This document shows, in pieces, positions 46,657 to 55,596 of a DNA stretch of 64,000 bases. The notes beneath the pieces were generated by a model. That model saw nothing but the letters and a program-made list of their open reading frames with translations. It ran no database searches and was not told where the DNA came from. The position numbers and the translations under genes were made by a program. The stretch's first letter is position 1. Each line of letters starts with the position of its first letter. The stretch is taken from the NCBI RefSeq assembly GCF_019710585.1, contig NZ_JAIFZQ010000020.1:973507-1037506 (forward strand), in the 5' to 3' direction. This DNA comes from Arthrobacter sp. MAHUQ-56. Its GTDB lineage: Bacteria > Actinomycetota > Actinomycetes > Actinomycetales > Micrococcaceae.

Positions 46657-47835
46657 ATGCGGTTACTTCATACTTCGGACTGGCACCTGGGCCGTTCCTT
46701 CCACGGCGTGGGCATGCTGGAAGCCCAACGCGGCTTCGTTGACCAGCTGGTTGCGGCCGTTGCCCGGCACAACGTGGATGTGGTCCTCATCGCAGGAGAC
46801 GTCTACGACCGCGCGCTGCCGGGGGTGGACGTAGTCCACCTGCTCGACGACGCCCTGGTCCGCCTGACGTCCGCCGGCGCACAGGTGGTCCTCACCAGCG
46901 GCAACCATGATTCCGCCATCCGCCTGGGTTTCGCCTCGCGGCTGCTCGAACGCGGGGGAGTGCACTTGCGCACCCGGGTGGAGGACCTCGACAAACCGCT
47001 GCTGCTGCCCCTGGGGACGGATGCCGCGGGCCGGGAAGCCGTCGTGGCCGTCTATGGCATCCCCTGGCTTGAGCCCCGGCTCACTGCCGAGCAGCTGGGC
47101 GTGGAGGCGGCAAGCCACTTCGAAGTCACGCGGGCGGCAACTGCACGGATCCGGGAGGACGTCGGGCGACGCTCGGATGCCGCTGCCGTCCATCCGGTGG
47201 TCCTGGCCCACACCTTCGCCAGCGGGGGAATCAGCTCGGACAGTGAACGGGACCTCAGCATCGGCGGCGTGGGCGCCGTGCCGCTGGATCTCTTCGAGGG
47301 GTTCAGCTACACCGCGCTGGGCCACCTGCACGGCCGGCAGACCTTATCGGACCGGGTCAGGTATTCCGGATCGCCCCTGGCCTACTCCTTCTCCGAAGCA
47401 GGACACCGGAAAGGCGCCTGGCTCGTGGAGATCGGCGCCGACGGAGTGACCGCCGTGGAGGAGGTCGGCTGGGAAGCGCCGCGCGCCCTGGCCGTGCTGC
47501 GCGGACAACTGTCCGCGCTCCTGGAATCGCCGGACCACGCGTGGGCGGAGACCGCCTACTGCCAGGTCACCCTGACCGATGCGCAGAGGCCTGCACGGGC
47601 CATGGAGCGGTTGCGCTCCCGGTTCCCGGACACCCTCGTCCTTTCCTTTGACCCCCAGGGGGCCGAGGTCACCAGCCAGGCGTCCTACAGCAGCAGGCTC
47701 GCTGAGGCGCCGGACGACCTCTCCGTTTGCTGCGGGTTCCTGGAGCACGTGCGCGGACGGGTTCCCGATGACGCCGAAAAGGCTGCGCTCGCCGCGGCGC
47801 TGGAAAACGTCCGGCTCCTGGAGGTCTCGCGGTGA
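46657..47835 (+). CDS. sbcD: DNA repair exonuclease subunit SbcD (Mre11-like)
   Basis: Manganese-dependent nuclease of the SbcCD complex. 392 residues. The phosphoesterase motifs are LLHTSDWHLGRSF, VLIAGDVYD, LTSGNHDSAIRLGFAS, VLAHTFA and YTALGHLHGRQ. The C-terminal half is the capping domain. It overlaps sbcC by 4 bases, so the two subunits are translated together. Confidence 0.95.
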   Translation: MRLLHTSDWHLGRSFHGVGMLEAQRGFVDQLVAAVARHNVDVVLIAGDVYDRALPGVDVVHLLDDALVRLTSAGAQVVLTSGNHDSAIRLGFASRLLERGGVHLRTRVEDLDKPLLLPLGTDAAGREAVVAVYGIPWLEPRLTAEQLGVEAASHFEVTRAATARIREDVGRRSDAAAVHPVVLAHTFASGGISSDSERDLSIGGVGAVPLDLFEGFSYTALGHLHGRQTLSDRVRYSGSPLAYSFSEAGHRKGAWLVEIGADGVTAVEEVGWEAPRALAVLRGQLSALLESPDHAWAETAYCQVTLTDAQRPARAMERLRSRFPDTLVLSFDPQGAEVTSQASYSSRLAEAPDDLSVCCGFLEHVRGRVPDDAEKAALAAALENVRLLEVSR

Positions 47836-50800
47836 GGATCCACCACCTGAAAATTTCCGGGTTCGGCCCCTTCGCGGGAACGGAGGATATCGACTTCGAC
47901 CGGCTCAGCGCCCACGGCCTGTTCCTCCTGAACGGTCCAACCGGTGCCGGCAAGACAAGCGTGCTGGATGCCATCTGCTTTGCCTTGTACGGATCTGTGC
48001 CCGGAGCGCGGCAGGACGGCAAGCGGCTCCGCAGCGATCATGCCGAGCCTTCGCAGGAACCCGCGGTGACCTGCGAGTTTTCCGCCCAGGGCCGCCGCTT
48101 CGAAGTGACGCGCTCCCCGGCATGGGAAAAGCCAAGCGCCAGGGGCAGGAACGGCTTCACCCTGCAGCAGGCCAAGACGCTCCTGCGCGAGCGGGTGGGC
48201 GGGGCCTGGGTGGAGAAGTCCGCCCGCAATGACGAGGCGGGTGCTGAGATCATGGCCCTGCTGGGCATGGACCGCGACCAGTTCACCCGGGTTGTGATGC
48301 TGCCGCAGGGTGACTTCGCAGCTTTCCTGCGTTCCAAGGCCACTGACCGGCTGGACCTGCTGCAGAAGCTTTTCGGCACCCAGCGCTTTGAAGCCCTGGA
48401 GCAGGAGCTGTCCCGGCAGGCAGCCGCCGCACGGGAGGACGTCGCCGCCCTCACCGCGCAACTCGGACTTCTTGCCTCGCGCGCCGAGGCAGAAGCCGTC
48501 CAGCTGCAGCTCGATGACGCCGCTGCGCCCCCCGTGGAGGACATTCCGGGCAGGCTCGCGTGGCTGCAGGGCGCCGTTGACCTGCGCCTTCAGGAACTCA
48601 GCAGGTTGGCGGAGGCCGCGGAAACCGTGAGCCGGGAGCGCCGGGACGCCGCCGACGCCGAGGCTGCACGGCATGAGCGCCACCGCAAGCTCGAAGCAGC
48701 GGTGGCGCGGCAAGCTGCGGTGGCCGAAGCCGCGCCGCGCCTGGAGGGCCTCTCCGCCCGGCTGGCCCGGCACCGGCAGGCCGAGGTCCTAGCGGGCCAG
48801 TTGCAGGCCGTGGACGCCGCAGCGGCCAAAGTGCGCAGTTCCGAGCGCGCAGCCGAGTCCGCCATGACCCTGCTCCGGCTCGCCGCCGCCGAGGACGGTG
48901 AGCTGGCCCAGTTGGACCTGTCGCCCGCGGATGACGGGGCCATGGATGATACTGCAAGGGATCTTCACGGTGCCGGTGCTGCCGGCGGGGGTTCCGCCTG
49001 CGCCCGGCCGGCCGTGACGAATGCCGCGGAAGACCTGGGCCGCCTCCGTTCACTGCTGGCAGTTGTCGAGGCCCGGCTGCCGGACGAGGAAAGGCTTCAG
49101 TCCCTGCGCGAACGGCGCCGCAGCCTGCTTGACCGGCAGGCGGAACTCCATGCCGCCGCCGGGATGCTGGAGGCCCGCGCGGGGCAGCTCCTGGCGGAAC
49201 GGGAACGCCTTGCCGCGGGGATGCAGCACCTGGAACTGCGTGCCGGCGACGCCGCGTTGCGCCGCAAGGAGGCAGCGGCCGCGGAGGAGCTGCTGGACGT
49301 GGTCCGCCGGTACGGCACAGCGTGCCAGGCCAGGGACCGGATCAAGCTGCGCCATGACGATTCCCGGGAAAACCTGCTGGAGGCCAAGCGCCGCTGGCTG
49401 GACCTCCGGGAAGAGCGGCTCGCCAACGCGGCATCCGAGCTGGCCGCGCAACTGACCCCCGGCGGCCTGTGCCCCGTGTGTGGCAGCAAAGAGCACCCCC
49501 ATCCTGCGGCTGCCGGCGGTGAAGGGCCCGGCCTGGCCCAGGACGAGGAAGCAGCCCACGTCGCGTATGAGCACGCGGAGGCGGCCCATGATGCCGTGGC
49601 CGCAGAGCTGGCCGAAGCCGGGCAACTGGTTGCCGTCCTCGCCGGACAAGGCGGGAACACCCCGGCGGAGGAGGCGCGTGCCGGCGCCGAGCGCGCGCTC
49701 GCGGCAGCGGCCGATGCCGAGGAAGCCGCCGAGGAACTCCTTGGGACCCACCGGCGGCTGGAAGCCCTCGACGCCGACATCGCCGGAAACCGGGGAAAGG
49801 TGGCCGACGCAGAGGCAGGGCTTTCCCAGGCGTCTGCGACCCTCGCCGACCTGGCGGAACAGGAGGAATCGCTTGACCAGGCGCTGGCGGCGCTGCGGGG
49901 GGAACACCCCAACCTGTCCCGGCGGCTGCGGGCCCTTGAAGGCGCCGTCGCAGCACTGAGCCAGGCCGTTGAAGCCCAGGCGCGTCTCGCAGCAGCCCGG
50001 AGCCAGGCGGCGGACGCGCAGGAACAGCTTGAGCTGGCACTCCCGGGAGCAGGGTTCGCCACGGCCGGGGAAGTCCGCAGCCAGCTCGTTGCCGCACCCG
50101 AGGTGGCTTCGCTGGAGGCCGGAATACGGGCGGCGCAGGATGAGGCCGCCCGGGTTGCCGAGCTGTTCGCGTCCGAGGACATCCTGCTGGCCCGGGAGGA
50201 AGCAGCGGGCGGCTTCGCGGTGGACGGGGAACGGTTGACGGCACTGCGCCGGGAAGCGGACGGCGCGCAGCAGGATGCCCGTGCCGCCGACCTGGCCGCC
50301 GGCCTTGCCCGCCGCTGCCTGGCCTCCCTGGCTTCCATTGCCGCAGAGTACGAGGTTCTTGCCGGTTCAGCCCGGAAACCGGCAGAGCGGGCACACATGC
50401 TGGCGTCCCTGGCCGACACCGCGGCCGGCAGGGGCGACAACACCTACCGGATGAGTCTCAACAGCTATGTCCTGGCGGCCCGGCTGGAGCAGGTGGCCCT
50501 CGCGGCATCCGAGCGCCTCGTGGCCATGAGCGACGGCCGGTACCTCCTGCAGCACACCGACGCCAAGGCCGCCCGGGGCGCCAAATCCGGACTCGGCCTG
50601 GAAGTGGTGGACCAGTGGACGGGTTACCGCAGGGATACCTCCACCCTCTCCGGCGGGGAATCCTTCATGGCGTCGCTGTCGCTGGCGCTGGGCCTCGCGG
50701 ACGTGGTGCAGCAGGAGTCCGGGGGCGTAGAGATCGAGACGCTGTTCGTGGACGAAGGGTTCGGCAGCCTGGACGAGCAATCCCTCGAGCAGGTCATGGA

Positions 50801-50954
50801 CGCCCTTGAAGGGCTCCGCGACGGCGGCAGGGTGGTGGGACTTGTCAGCCACGTCGCCGAGATGAAGCAGCGGATCGGCACCCAGCTCCAGGTGCTCAAG
50901 GGCCGCAACGGCTCCACGCTCCGGATCTCCGAAAGCCTGGACGCCGTCGTCTGA
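47832..50954 (+). CDS. sbcC: DNA repair ATPase subunit SbcC (Rad50-like)
   Basis: SMC-like partner of SbcD that processes hairpins and blocked ends. It has 1040 residues from GTG 47832. FGPFAGTEDIDF is followed by the Walker A GPTGAGKTSVLDAIC at about residue 35, long Ala-rich coiled coils, a zinc hook CPVCGSKEHPH at about residue 547, and the C-terminal signature TLSGGESFMASLSLALG near 938 with Walker B LFVDEGFGSLD. The arms are shorter than in long Rad50 proteins. Confidence 0.95.
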   Translation: MRIHHLKISGFGPFAGTEDIDFDRLSAHGLFLLNGPTGAGKTSVLDAICFALYGSVPGARQDGKRLRSDHAEPSQEPAVTCEFSAQGRRFEVTRSPAWEKPSARGRNGFTLQQAKTLLRERVGGAWVEKSARNDEAGAEIMALLGMDRDQFTRVVMLPQGDFAAFLRSKATDRLDLLQKLFGTQRFEALEQELSRQAAAAREDVAALTAQLGLLASRAEAEAVQLQLDDAAAPPVEDIPGRLAWLQGAVDLRLQELSRLAEAAETVSRERRDAADAEAARHERHRKLEAAVARQAAVAEAAPRLEGLSARLARHRQAEVLAGQLQAVDAAAAKVRSSERAAESAMTLLRLAAAEDGELAQLDLSPADDGAMDDTARDLHGAGAAGGGSACARPAVTNAAEDLGRLRSLLAVVEARLPDEERLQSLRERRRSLLDRQAELHAAAGMLEARAGQLLAERERLAAGMQHLELRAGDAALRRKEAAAAEELLDVVRRYGTACQARDRIKLRHDDSRENLLEAKRRWLDLREERLANAASELAAQLTPGGLCPVCGSKEHPHPAAAGGEGPGLAQDEEAAHVAYEHAEAAHDAVAAELAEAGQLVAVLAGQGGNTPAEEARAGAERALAAAADAEEAAEELLGTHRRLEALDADIAGNRGKVADAEAGLSQASATLADLAEQEESLDQALAALRGEHPNLSRRLRALEGAVAALSQAVEAQARLAAARSQAADAQEQLELALPGAGFATAGEVRSQLVAAPEVASLEAGIRAAQDEAARVAELFASEDILLAREEAAGGFAVDGERLTALRREADGAQQDARAADLAAGLARRCLASLASIAAEYEVLAGSARKPAERAHMLASLADTAAGRGDNTYRMSLNSYVLAARLEQVALAASERLVAMSDGRYLLQHTDAKAARGAKSGLGLEVVDQWTGYRRDTSTLSGGESFMASLSLALGLADVVQQESGGVEIETLFVDEGFGSLDEQSLEQVMDALEGLRDGGRVVGLVSHVAEMKQRIGTQLQVLKGRNGSTLRISESLDAVV

Positions 50955-51022
50955 CGGCGCAGGGATGGTGCCGAACGTGGCGCCGGCCGGCGGCAGTACC
51001 GGCCGTCCGCCCCGGCGGCCGA

Positions 51023-51028
51023 TATACT
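51023..51028 (+). promoter_or_regulatory. -10 box upstream of the MFS gene
   Basis: TATACT, close to the consensus TATAAT. The predicted transcript start is near 51036. That leaves 33 bases to a Shine-Dalgarno-led four-codon frame. Confidence 0.45.
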
Positions 51029-51068
51029 TGGACCCGTTACCGGGTTGGGCGCATCGGGAGGAGGGACG

Positions 51069-51083
51069 ATGCGCGCTGACTGA
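51069..51083 (+). CDS. Four-codon leader frame MRAD
   Basis: ATG CGC GCT GAC TGA, preceded by the strong site GGGAGGAGGGAC (51056-51067). The Shine-Dalgarno belongs to this frame, not to the MFS gene, whose TTG comes 12 bases after the stop. It could drive re-initiation. Too short for any function as a protein, so it may be chance. Confidence 0.35.
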   Translation: MRAD

Positions 51084-51095
51084 ACGAGCCCGGAA

Positions 51096-52397
51096 TTGAC
51101 TTCTCAAACATCACCTTCAGCCACGCAGGAAGCTGCCACCAGGAGCCTGGCGGGAGCTGCACGCGAAGGACGCTTCGCCCGGCTTCCCCTGCTGGCCGGG
51201 AAGAGCTTCCTGCCATTGGGACTCTTCGCCCGGCTGCCCCTGGCCATGCTGACCATGGGAACACTGACGCTGGTCACTTCCACCAGCAGCTCCTTTGCCA
51301 CCGGCGGTGCTGCGGCAGGGGCCGTAGGCATCGGATCGGCCCTGGGTGCCCCCGTCCTGGGATCCCTGGCAGACCGGCGGGGCCAGCGCCCGGTGCTGCT
51401 GCTGTCCGCGCTCCTGAACACGGCGGCGGTGGTGCTCCTGATCCTCGCTGCCTGCGCCCTGGAACGGGACGAAGACTTCCCGCTGGCCCTGCTGGCCGCA
51501 GCTTTCGCCGCCGGTGCCAGCAGCCCCCAGGTGGGTCCCCTGGCCCGGGTCCGCTGGATGGCCCTGACGGCCACTGCCCCGGACCGGCCTGAGAGCCCGG
51601 ACCGCGACCTGGACACCGCACTGTCCTACGAAAGCACCGCCGACGAGGTGACCTTCGTCCTGGGCCCGGCGCTGGTGGGCGTCCTCGCCAGCGCCGTCGT
51701 TCCGTGGCTGCCCCTGGCACTGGCGGCAGCAATGACCATTACGCTCGTTCCCGCGTTTGCCGCGCATCCCACACACCTGGCAGTGCCCGTGGCACGGCGG
51801 CCCGCGGCCGGGCGGGACCGCGGCCCGGCAACCGGCGGAAGGATGCCCTGGGCCGTTGCACTGCCCATTGCCGCGATGGTTTGCATGGGAACGTTCTTTG
51901 GCTCCACCCAGGCTGCCCTGAGCGCATTCTCGGCCGGCCTTGCCGGCGCGGAGATCGCAGGGCTGCTGTACGCGGTGATGGGCCTGAGTTCGGCGGTGGC
52001 AGCGCTGTCGGTGGCCTACTGGCCCCGGCGCGCCGGCCTGGCCCTGCGGTGGATGCTGTGCGCAGGGCTGATGGCGGCGCTGGCTGTCCTGTTGCTGCTG
52101 CCCGCTTCCCTCGCCGGGATGGCTGTGGTCCTGCTGGTCCTGGGCCTGCCGGTGGGGCCGGTCATGGTCACAGTGTTCGCCGTGGGCGGTGCGCTCGCCC
52201 CTGCCCGGCGGCTCGGCACGGTCATGACCGGACTGGCCAGCGGCATTGTCGCCGGGACGGCGCTCGGGTCCTCCATCGGCGGCCAGTTGGCGCAGTTCCA
52301 CGGCCACGGCACCGCGTTCCTTGTTCCGGTCTGCGCCGCGGGGGCGCTGGCGCTGCTGGGTGCGGGAACCGCCGTCGTCCTTCGCCGGCGTCACTGA
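51096..52397 (+). CDS. MFS transporter
   Basis: 433 residues and twelve predicted membrane helices, with TTG 51096 as the only early start in frame. An MFS loop motif is visible as GSLADRRGQRPVLL between helices 2 and 3. The N-terminus is polar (MTSQTSPSATQEA). The family cannot be narrowed to a substrate; it resembles drug/metabolite exporters of the actinobacterial DHA type. A strong Shine-Dalgarno upstream serves a tiny frame instead. Confidence 0.82.
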   Translation: MTSQTSPSATQEAATRSLAGAAREGRFARLPLLAGKSFLPLGLFARLPLAMLTMGTLTLVTSTSSSFATGGAAAGAVGIGSALGAPVLGSLADRRGQRPVLLLSALLNTAAVVLLILAACALERDEDFPLALLAAAFAAGASSPQVGPLARVRWMALTATAPDRPESPDRDLDTALSYESTADEVTFVLGPALVGVLASAVVPWLPLALAAAMTITLVPAFAAHPTHLAVPVARRPAAGRDRGPATGGRMPWAVALPIAAMVCMGTFFGSTQAALSAFSAGLAGAEIAGLLYAVMGLSSAVAALSVAYWPRRAGLALRWMLCAGLMAALAVLLLLPASLAGMAVVLLVLGLPVGPVMVTVFAVGGALAPARRLGTVMTGLASGIVAGTALGSSIGGQLAQFHGHGTAFLVPVCAAGALALLGAGTAVVLRRRH

Positions 52398-52445
52398 CGG
52401 CTGCACCCCCACGTTCCGGACAGCCCGGCGCAGGGGGGGCAGGCG

Positions 52446-53186
52446 CTAGGCCAGTTGGCCTTCGATCCGCGCCGCACTTTCGGCCAGGGCGGTGCCCACG
52501 GCCGCGGGGTCGTGGGCGGAACGGATGTAGACGACGGCAAGGGCCGCCGGCCGGCCGCCCGGTACACGGACCGGCGCCGCAAGGGAGGAAACACCGGCAA
52601 TGACTTCGTCGTGGCTGGCGGAATATCCCTTCCTGCGCGCCTCGGCTGCCTCCGGGCGGTAGGCGATGCCCGTGTCCAGCCGGTCCCACTCGGCCTCGGA
52701 CATGGCGGACTGGATGGCGATCCCGGGAGCGCCGGCGTTGATCGGATGCCTCGTTCCGGGGTGCTGAGCCACGGTCGCCCCGGAGTGCCGGGGCTCGACG
52801 GTGACCAGCGTGATGCAGTCGTGATGGTCCCAAACGGCTACGAACGCGGTCATGTCCAGCAGGTTGGCGAGGTGGGTGAGCTCGGGCAGCGCGGCACTTT
52901 GCAGGTTCCGGGATACGCCCCGGGCCAGGACCGCCAGCCCGGGTCCGGGCTGGACCTTGCCTGCATCGTCGCGCACCAGGAGCGAATGGTCCTCCAGGGT
53001 GCGCAGGATCCGGTAGGCCACGGAGCGGTGGACGCCCATGGCGTCGGCGAGTTCGGCGATGGTGAGCGGCCCCGGGGCCGCTGCAAGGATTTCGAGGGCA
53101 CGGATACCGCGCGAGAGCGTCTGGGATGGCGGCACAGAAGCCTGCTGCGGCGCGGCTCCCGCCCGGGCTGCGGCTGGAGGGGTCAT
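52446..53186 (-). CDS. IclR family transcriptional regulator
   Basis: 246 residues from ATG 53186, the start indicated by TAGGAT 7 bases upstream; ATG 53195 is the alternative. An N-terminal winged helix-turn-helix (about 25-85; TIAELADAMGVHRSVAYRILRTL) is followed by the IclR effector domain (VTVEPRHSGATVA, INAGAPGIAI, YSASHDEVIAGVSSLAAPV). IclR proteins usually control a neighbouring catabolic or transport gene; the divergent MHS transporter is the natural candidate. Confidence 0.9.
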   Translation of the reverse strand: MTPPAAARAGAAPQQASVPPSQTLSRGIRALEILAAAPGPLTIAELADAMGVHRSVAYRILRTLEDHSLLVRDDAGKVQPGPGLAVLARGVSRNLQSAALPELTHLANLLDMTAFVAVWDHHDCITLVTVEPRHSGATVAQHPGTRHPINAGAPGIAIQSAMSEAEWDRLDTGIAYRPEAAEARRKGYSASHDEVIAGVSSLAAPVRVPGGRPAALAVVYIRSAHDPAAVGTALAESAARIEGQLA

Positions 53187-53193
53187 GGACTCC

Positions 53194-53199
53194 ATCCTA
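53194..53199 (-). promoter_or_regulatory. Leaderless -10 of the IclR gene
   Basis: TAGGAT on the minus strand ends 7 nt before ATG 53186. Confidence 0.45.
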
Positions 53200-53439
53200 G
53201 GTGGCTGGAGCCGGGGCCCTGCGACTCTTGTTTTGGCAAACGCATAGCGGTAGTGTCCTCATTGCGAACTGGCTATTCAAATATAGAACTCGACTCCTCT
53301 CCCGTCCATCAGCAACTGAATTTGCCGCCCGCGTGTTCAGCATCACATTTTCGTAGTACCCTACTAACTAACTGACCGTTCTGTCGGTAATCCTGAAGGC
53401 GACCGGGCGCACTGCCGCCCAATAAACAATGGAGTTTCA
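53200..53439 (+). promoter_or_regulatory. Intergenic control region of iclR-type gene and MHS transporter
   Basis: An AT-richer 240-base region between divergent genes. ACCG-TTCTGT-CGGT (53375-53388) is an inverted repeat about 50 bases before the transporter ATG and a candidate operator. TGGAG lies before ATG 53440. No ORF was seen. Confidence 0.4.
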
Positions 53440-54774
53440 ATGACCACACCCTCCAAGGTGGATACGCTCGCCGGCCCCAGCAGCCGGCGCGAGGAGCGCA
53501 AGGTCCTCGCCGGTACCCTGGTCGGCACCACGATCGAGTGGTACGACTTCTTCATCTTTGCCCAGCTGACCGCAACGCTGCTGTCACCGCTGTTCCTGGC
53601 ACCGCTGAACGAGTCCAACCCGGGGCTGGCGCAGATCCTGTCCTTCGCCCTTATCGGCATCAGCTTCCTGTTCCGCCCCCTCGGAGCCGTGATTGCCGGA
53701 CACCTGGGGGACCGCCTGGGGCGCAAGGCGATGCTGGTCTTCACCCTCGTGATGATGGGGGCCGCCACGGCCCTGATCGGCATGCTCCCCACCTATGCGC
53801 AGATCGGGGCCTGGGCTCCGGTGCTGCTGATCCTGCTGCGCGTCATCCAGGGCTTCTCGGCCGGCGGTGAATGGGGCGGTGCTGCCCTCATGGCCGTGGA
53901 GCACGCGCCGATGAACCGCCGTGGCCTGTTTGGCGCCTACCCGCAGATCGGCGTGCCCGTGGGGATGATCCTGGCCACCGGCCTGTTGTTCTTCCTCAAC
54001 ACCAGCATGTCCAAGGAAGACTTTGCGGCCTGGGGCTGGCGCGTGCCGTTCCTGCTCTCCATCGTCCTGATCGTGGTCGGGTACCTGATCCGCCGTGCCG
54101 TGGCCGAGAGCCCGGTCTTCCAGGAGATGGCCCTGCGGAAAAAGGAGAGCAAGGCGCCCCTGGGCGAGCTGGTCCGGAACCACAAACTGCCGGTCCTCTA
54201 CTCCACCCTGATCTTCATCGGCAACAACGCAGCAGGCTACCTGCTGATCGCGTTCTTCATCTCGTACGCTACGAAGACCCTGAAGATGCCCACGCCCCAG
54301 GTCCTGCTGGCCACCACGCTGGCGTCCTTCGGCTGGCTGATCTTCACCCTGGTGGGCGGCTGGCTGTCCGACCGCATTGGCCGGGTCAAGACCTTCCTCC
54401 TGGGCTACGCCATCGTTTTCGCCTGGATGATCCCGATGTTCGCCCTGATCGATACGAAGGACATCATGCTGTACGGCGTCGCCTTGTTCGTCCTGACCAT
54501 CGGCCTGGGCCTGTCCTATGGCCCCATGTCCGCCATGTACGCCGAGATGTTCCCGGCCAACGTCAGGTACTCCGGCATCTCCATTGGCTACGCGTTCGGT
54601 GCCATCCTGGGCGGCGCCTTTGCCGCAACCATTGCGGAGTCGCTGCTGCAGTCCACCAAGTGGACCGGTTCGATCGGTATCTACATCATGGTGCTGTGCG
54701 TCATTTCCGCCGTCGGAGTGGTGCTCGCCAAGGAAACCAAGGGCCGCCCGCTCGGGGTCAGCGCCCATCACTAA
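53440..54774 (+). CDS. MFS transporter of the metabolite:H+ symporter (MHS) type
   Basis: 444 residues and twelve membrane helices. The MHS signature is visible: GTTIEWYDFFIFAQLTA at the start, GHLGDRLGRKAMLV in the first loop, RVIQGFSAGGEWGGAAL in helix 4-5 and GPMSAMYAEMFPANVRYSG. Relatives carry shikimate, proline-betaine, dicarboxylates or aromatic acids. The substrate is unknown. It is divergent from an IclR regulator and ends at a strong terminator. Confidence 0.9.
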   Translation: MTTPSKVDTLAGPSSRREERKVLAGTLVGTTIEWYDFFIFAQLTATLLSPLFLAPLNESNPGLAQILSFALIGISFLFRPLGAVIAGHLGDRLGRKAMLVFTLVMMGAATALIGMLPTYAQIGAWAPVLLILLRVIQGFSAGGEWGGAALMAVEHAPMNRRGLFGAYPQIGVPVGMILATGLLFFLNTSMSKEDFAAWGWRVPFLLSIVLIVVGYLIRRAVAESPVFQEMALRKKESKAPLGELVRNHKLPVLYSTLIFIGNNAAGYLLIAFFISYATKTLKMPTPQVLLATTLASFGWLIFTLVGGWLSDRIGRVKTFLLGYAIVFAWMIPMFALIDTKDIMLYGVALFVLTIGLGLSYGPMSAMYAEMFPANVRYSGISIGYAFGAILGGAFAATIAESLLQSTKWTGSIGIYIMVLCVISAVGVVLAKETKGRPLGVSAHH

Positions 54775-54788
54775 CGACTGCCCAACCA

Positions 54789-54825
54789 CTGCAGGCCCGG
54801 ACCGATGTCCGGGCCTGCAGCGTTT
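54789..54825 (+). terminator. Terminator of the MHS transporter gene
   Basis: CTGCAGGCCCGGAC and GTCCGGGCCTGCAG form a 14-bp perfect stem around CGAT (54789-54820), followed by CGTTTT. Confidence 0.85.
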
Positions 54826-54851
54826 TCAGCGGCGGTCGGGTGCGGACGGCG

Positions 54852-55499
54852 TCACCGGGTGAGGAAGGCGACGGCGTCGTCGTCCGTCAGCTGCCCAAAG
54901 TGCCGGTAGGAGCTGCCCACCGCACGGAACTTGCCCGGAAGGTAAAGGCAGAACACGGCATCGCACACCCGCTCAAGCGAGGCTTCGGCGTCAACGGACG
55001 CCACGGGAGCGGCGGCGACGACGGCGGCAGCGCCTCCCGCCCGGGCGGCTTCGACGGCGGCCCGCATCGTGGCGCCCGTGGCAAGACCGTCATCCACCAA
55101 CAAGACGGTCCTGCCAGCAACATCGTCACCGGCCTCCGGGTAGAGTCCTGCCCTCCGCAGCAGTTCGGCGCGCTCGCGGGTTTCCACCTCATCAAGCCAC
55201 TCCTGCCGCACGCCGTGCTTGAGGACGCGGTCCAGGAGGGGTTTGTTCACCACCTTGACCGTGCGGCCCTGCATCCAGGCAAGGGCGCCGTAGGCGGTTT
55301 CTTCGTGGCCGGGGATGCCCAGTTTCCGGGCCAGCATGGCGCCAAGGGGCAGCCTAAGTGCCTTGGCGACAGCAGCGGCAACGGGGATCCCGCCCCGCGC
55401 CAGGCCAAGGACCAGGGCGTCGGGCTGCTCCCGGAACTGGGCCAGGACCGTTGCCAGGCGCTCCCCGGCCTCCGTCCGGTCTTCAAAACGCGTGCCCAT
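54852..55499 (-). CDS. Phosphoribosyltransferase-fold protein (COG1926-like)
   Basis: 215 residues from ATG 55499, chosen for the GGGGAACAC site just upstream; ATG 55520 is in frame but lacks one. The PRTase signature is VLLVDDGLATGATMRAAVEAA with the PRPP-binding Asp pair. LGLARGGIPVAAAVAKAL and ARKLGIPGHEETAYGA match the COG1926 group. The substrate is unknown. A tandem repeat lies between this gene and the next one upstream. Confidence 0.8.
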   Translation of the reverse strand: MGTRFEDRTEAGERLATVLAQFREQPDALVLGLARGGIPVAAAVAKALRLPLGAMLARKLGIPGHEETAYGALAWMQGRTVKVVNKPLLDRVLKHGVRQEWLDEVETRERAELLRRAGLYPEAGDDVAGRTVLLVDDGLATGATMRAAVEAARAGGAAAVVAAAPVASVDAEASLERVCDAVFCLYLPGKFRAVGSSYRHFGQLTDDDAVAFLTR

Positions 55500-55542
55500 G
55501 TGTTCCCCGCCCCCCTTCATGTTCGCGCCGGAGCGTGGCGGA

Positions 55543-55596
55543 CCCGGTGCCGGTCGAACACCCTGTGCCGGTCAAACACCGGGTGCCAGTCAAACG
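55543..55596 (+). repeat. Three 18-bp tandem repeats
   Basis: Units CCCGGTGCCGGTCGAACA (55543-55560), CCCTGTGCCGGTCAAACA (55561-55578) and CCGGGTGCCAGTCAAACG (55579-55596). The third contains the stop codon (TGA on the minus strand) of the hydrolase gene. The units are close but not identical. Most likely slippage-generated. Confidence 0.85.

Noticed and set aside
48940..49030. Frameshift or insertion in sbcC around residues 370-400
   Set aside because: The stretch is Gly/Ala-rich but stays in frame and falls in the coiled-coil arm, where length varies.
55543..55596. CRISPR-like array from the 18-bp repeats
   Set aside because: Units are direct tandem copies without spacers, and no cas genes are present.
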